Below, piece after piece: positions 60,900-64,000 of a DNA stretch of 64,000 bases. Both the position numbers and the translations under genes were made by a program. The stretch is from NCBI RefSeq assembly GCF_014168535.1, contig NZ_CP060007.1, forward strand, positions 2,604,001-2,668,000, read 5' to 3'. The notes beneath the pieces are model-generated. The model did no database searches and had not been told where the DNA came from. It saw only the letters and a program-made list of their open reading frames with translations. Every line of letters begins with the position of its first letter. Positions within the stretch are counted from its first letter, which is position 1. The stretch comes from Lacibacter sediminis (lineage in GTDB: Bacteria; Bacteroidota; Bacteroidia; Chitinophagales; Chitinophagaceae).

Positions 60900-63041
60900 A
60901 TGACAATGAGACTAAAGTCTATATCTTTTTTTCTTAGTGCTTCTTTGTGCTTTTGTGCCTTTGTGGCTACTTCACAGGGTATCGATCGTGAAGCGGTTGT
61001 AAAGCGTCACAATGTAAAAGTGAACAAAGTTGATTCGCTTTCTTCCCTCACTGTTGGTAATGGCAATTTTGCTTTTACGGTTGATGCAACAGGTATGCAG
61101 AGTTTTCCGGATGCATACATCAAAGGAGTTCCATTAGGAACACAATCGGTATGGGGCTGGCATAGTTTTCCGAATACAGAAAATCTTCGTGTTGAAGAAG
61201 CACAGAAAGTATATGAGCTGGAAGGAAGAAAAATTTCTTACACCGTTCAGCCCAAAGAAAGGGGCAGAGTGAAGATGGCGGTTGAATATTTCCGTGTGAA
61301 TCCGCATCGTTTGCAATTGGGCAATATTGGTTTGGAAATAAGAAAGAATGACGGAACACTTGCAACGGCAAATGATATTCAGAAGATCAGCCAGGAGTTG
61401 AATTTGTGGACAGGAATTATCACAAGCAATTTTGCAGTAGAAGGTGTGCCGGTGAAAGTAACAACTGTTGCACATCAGCAACACGATGCTGTTTCTTTTC
61501 GTATTGAATCGCCTTTGTTATTTAAGAACAGGATCACTGTTCGTTTACGCTTCCCTTATCCCAATGCACAGTTCAAAGATGGCGGCGATAATTTCAGTAA
61601 AGATGAGGCGCATACTTCATCCCTTTCAAACAGCACCGGCAGCGCACTCATCAAACGAACACTTGATACAACCAATTATTATGTTGATGTGAACTGGACT
61701 TCATCCGCAACAATGAAAAGGGAAGGAGCTCATTATTTTAAACTGCAACCAACGTCGGGTAAAGGTTTATTTGAATGCAGTTTCAGTTTCACTGAAAAGA
61801 AGCCTGTAACAACTATTACCAACTTTGCTAAAACAAAACAAAGCAGTGAACTCTCATGGAAAAAGTTTTGGTTAAGCGGCGGTGCTGTTGATTTTTCGCA
61901 GGTAAAAGAAACAAGAGCATTTGAGTTGGAACGCAGAGTTGTGTTATCGCAATATCTTACCAAAGTGCAATGCTCGGCTGCCTATCCTCCACAGGAAACA
62001 GGCTTGACGTATAACAGTTGGTATGGTAAACCACATCTGGAAATGCATTGGTGGCATGCCGTGCATTTTGCACAATGGGGCAGACCTGAGTTGATGGAAA
62101 AAAGTTTAGACTGGTATTTTAAAGTAGCCGAAAAAGCAAAGCTTATTGCCAAACGACAGGGCTTTGAAGGATTGCGTTGGCAAAAGATGACCGATAACAA
62201 TGGTGATGAAGCACCTTCATCTGTTGGTGCATTTCTCATCTGGCAACAGCCTCATTTTATTTATATGGCCGAGTTGTTGTATCGTCATGATCCTACAAGT
62301 AAAACACTGAATAAGTATAAAGAACTGTTATTTGCTACAGCCGATTTCATGGCATCCTTTCCATCTTACAATCAGCAAACAAAAAAATACAATCTTGGCA
62401 AAGGCTTAATTCCTGCGCAGGAATGTTTTGATGCGGTATCAACCTTTAATCCTACGTATGAATTATCGTACTGGAGTTGGGCATTGGAAGTGGCGCAACA
62501 ATGGAGAGTGCGTTCAGGTTTACCACGGGAAAAGAAATGGGATGAGATCATTAATAATCTTGCGCCATTGCCACAATTGAATGGTGTGTATCTCGCCGCC
62601 GGCAATACACCTGATTGTTACGATAAAGGATCGAAGTATTTAACGGATCATCCGGCAGTGTTAGGAGCATACAGTACCATCCCGGCTGCCAATGGTTTGG
62701 ATACTGTTGTGATGAAGAAAACGTATTTCACTGTATTGGAAAAATGGGATTGGAATGAAACATGGGGATGGGATTATCCACTCATGGCGATGACGGCTGC
62801 ACGTTTGCACATGGGTGAAGAAGCAGTGAATGCATTGCTGATGCCTGTCCGCACAAATACATATTTAGTGAATGGACACAATTTTCAGGATGATCGGTTA
62901 ACGATTTATCTTCCGGGTAATGGTGGTGTGCTGAATGCTGTTGCATTGATGTGCACCGGTGCTGATGCAGATAAGGGAATCAATATTGGATTTCCAAGAA
63001 CATGGAATGTGAAATGGGAAGGGTTAAAGAAAATGTTTTGA
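60900..63041 (+). CDS. Six-hairpin glycosidase, GH65/GH95-like, unclassified
   Basis: 713 residues; the Sec signal peptide covers about residues 1-25 (MTMRLKSISFFLSASLCFCA). An N-terminal beta-sandwich (about 40-310; SLSSLTVGNGNFAFTVDATG, NPHRLQLGNIGLEIRK) resembles those of GH65/GH95 enzymes. From about 340 an (alpha/alpha)6 barrel follows: NSWYGKPHLEMHWWHAVHFA, WQQPHFIYMAELLYRHDP, GKGLIPAQECFDAV and ETWGWDYPLMAMTAARLHMG. Acidic residues in the HLEMHWW and ETWGWDYP motifs are candidates for catalysis. I do not recognise a defined family with certainty. Its stop overlaps the next start as TGATG, so it is coupled to the DUF4450-like gene. Likely an exported exo-glycosidase. Confidence 0.75.
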   Translation: MTMRLKSISFFLSASLCFCAFVATSQGIDREAVVKRHNVKVNKVDSLSSLTVGNGNFAFTVDATGMQSFPDAYIKGVPLGTQSVWGWHSFPNTENLRVEEAQKVYELEGRKISYTVQPKERGRVKMAVEYFRVNPHRLQLGNIGLEIRKNDGTLATANDIQKISQELNLWTGIITSNFAVEGVPVKVTTVAHQQHDAVSFRIESPLLFKNRITVRLRFPYPNAQFKDGGDNFSKDEAHTSSLSNSTGSALIKRTLDTTNYYVDVNWTSSATMKREGAHYFKLQPTSGKGLFECSFSFTEKKPVTTITNFAKTKQSSELSWKKFWLSGGAVDFSQVKETRAFELERRVVLSQYLTKVQCSAAYPPQETGLTYNSWYGKPHLEMHWWHAVHFAQWGRPELMEKSLDWYFKVAEKAKLIAKRQGFEGLRWQKMTDNNGDEAPSSVGAFLIWQQPHFIYMAELLYRHDPTSKTLNKYKELLFATADFMASFPSYNQQTKKYNLGKGLIPAQECFDAVSTFNPTYELSYWSWALEVAQQWRVRSGLPREKKWDEIINNLAPLPQLNGVYLAAGNTPDCYDKGSKYLTDHPAVLGAYSTIPAANGLDTVVMKKTYFTVLEKWDWNETWGWDYPLMAMTAARLHMGEEAVNALLMPVRTNTYLVNGHNFQDDRLTIYLPGNGGVLNAVALMCTGADADKGINIGFPRTWNVKWEGLKKMF

Positions 63042-64000
63042 TGAAAGGATTACTGTTTATATCGGCTGCTGTTTTTTGTTTGATGAATAATTCAACTGCA
63101 CAAGAAAAGCAAAAGCTATGGCATGGCATTGAACGGCAAGTGCGTTATCATCCCGAAGGAAATGATATTGTGATTGAAAATGGGACAAGACGATTCAACC
63201 GTGCACTGTATGGCGGTAATACAGCTTTCCGTGCTGAAGTAGGCGACTTGCCTGAGTTTGCTTTGTATATGCCGGGGATGGGTGGTAATCTTAAATTTGG
63301 TCTTGTTGTAAACGATAAAAGCAAGTGGCTGATCGAATGTAAAAAGATCAAAGCCATTTACCGTGCAGGTTCGATGCTGTATGAGATCAAGGATGAGTTA
63401 TTGGGAGATGGTGTTCTTCGTCTGCATGTAATTGCACTGTATGAAAACGAAGGAATGATTGTACAACTGCAAACAGATAATATTTCAACTGCTGTACAAT
63501 TAGTGGCTGTATATGGTGGTGCAACGGGTAAAAAGTTTTCACGTGATGGTGATATCGGTGCCGATCCTGAATCATCATTTTTTTTAAAGCCGGAGTATTG
63601 CAAGGATAATCTGTACAAGATCAATAAGAATAATTTTACGCTGCTCTACGGTTTTGCAAAACCGTTAAGTGAAGAGGAACGATACGAAGTGCAGCACCTT
63701 CCTGCAAACGCCAACAACAGTTCTGCTGCTGCAGATAAAGGAAAAGAACTGGTTGGTATATTTCCTGAAACGGCTGTATTAAAAATGGCCGATGCAACCA
63801 AGCAACAATCGCCTGTTGTATTGTTACAGTCTGAAGTTGTTGCTGCACCGTTGATCACAGCAAGTCTGCCACTCAACAACAAACAAACTTATTTCTTCGC
63901 TATACAGAAACCTGAAAAAAAGCAAGCACTCTCTTACGTAGCTTTACCAAAACAATTTCAACAGGCAGAAGCAGCACGCAAAAAGATTGCTGATCGCATT
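63041..64000 (+). CDS. DUF4450-like exported protein, 3' truncated by the window
   Basis: The frame starts at the ATG overlapping the previous TGA (TGATG) and stays open to the window end, so 320 residues are visible and the C-terminus is missing. A signal peptide is visible (MKGLLFISAAVFCLMNNSTA). The stretch GIERQVRYHPEGNDIVIENG then TRRFNRALYGGNTAFRAEVG and FALYMPGMGGNLKFGLVV matches my memory of the DUF4450 N-terminal beta-sandwich found in Bacteroides pectin loci. The complete family members carry an (alpha/alpha)6-type C-terminal part. No catalytic residues can be named. Translation is probably coupled to the six-hairpin enzyme. Confidence 0.7.
   Translation, partial: MKGLLFISAAVFCLMNNSTAQEKQKLWHGIERQVRYHPEGNDIVIENGTRRFNRALYGGNTAFRAEVGDLPEFALYMPGMGGNLKFGLVVNDKSKWLIECKKIKAIYRAGSMLYEIKDELLGDGVLRLHVIALYENEGMIVQLQTDNISTAVQLVAVYGGATGKKFSRDGDIGADPESSFFLKPEYCKDNLYKINKNNFTLLYGFAKPLSEEERYEVQHLPANANNSSAAADKGKELVGIFPETAVLKMADATKQQSPVVLLQSEVVAAPLITASLPLNNKQTYFFAIQKPEKKQALSYVALPKQFQQAEAARKKIADRI

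Overview
The window looks like a chromosome segment of a plant-polysaccharide-degrading Bacteroidota, most likely from the Chitinophagaceae or a close relative. The reasons are SusC/SusD pairs, lipoproteins with a Cys lipobox, exported glycosidases in long operons, TAnnTTTG-like -7 boxes, and palindromic and heptamer intergenic repeats of the kind common in that group. The genus is an inference. No rRNA, tRNA, CRISPR array or phage was seen.

Layout. (1) 1-17.4 kb, outer-membrane uptake: the tail of a SusD, a strong terminator, then a seven-gene operon with FAS1 lipoprotein, SusC, SusD, two more FAS1 lipoproteins, SusC and SusD. (2) 17.5-20.2 kb: GH105 unsaturated rhamnogalacturonyl hydrolase and CE12 rhamnogalacturonan acetylesterase. 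(3) 20.2-27.2 kb, minus strand: GH106, GH2 and GH43. (4) 27.4-28.6 kb, minus strand: a one-TM protein with an HTH-like cytoplasmic domain and a PKD/lectin-like periplasmic part, a candidate local regulator. (5) 28.8-37.3 kb: GH39-like, PL22-like propeller, GH43, GH2 and GH43. (6) 37.3-48.3 kb: a small membrane protein, PL22 oligogalacturonate lyase, GH106, GH29, a five-bladed propeller enzyme, an aldo/keto reductase and GH78. (7) 48.4-53.5 kb: an AT-rich accessory island inserted in the PUL, carrying an HNH endonuclease, an HslV/proteasome-like Ntn hydrolase, two membrane proteins and an Mrr-like restriction endonuclease, punctuated by related palindromes. (8) 53.6-64 kb: GH28, GH115, GH2, a six-hairpin glycosidase and a DUF4450-like protein cut by the window end.

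Together the enzymes fit a pectin/rhamnogalacturonan programme, probably including decorated side chains. GH28 and PL22 cut the galacturonan. GH78, GH106 and GH105 remove rhamnose and unsaturated uronates. CE12 removes acetyl groups. GH2, GH43, GH29, GH39 and GH115 trim galactose, arabinose or xylose, fucose and glucuronate. The SusC/D and FAS1 proteins bind and import the oligosaccharides.

The main non-gene observation is a conserved upstream cassette in front of four transcription units (starts near 28744, 37574, 53625 and 55510). A CAGGAT box lies 56-61 bp before the start codon, in three sites preceded by a second CAGGA exactly 10 bp upstream, and a GCTGT box lies near the start. In at least two cases the similarity runs into the first codons of the signal peptide. 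One copy lies between the candidate regulator and the GH39 operon. The other notable candidate is the accessory island, whose combination of a stand-alone proteasome-like peptidase, membrane partners and nucleases may be an undescribed defence or stress module.
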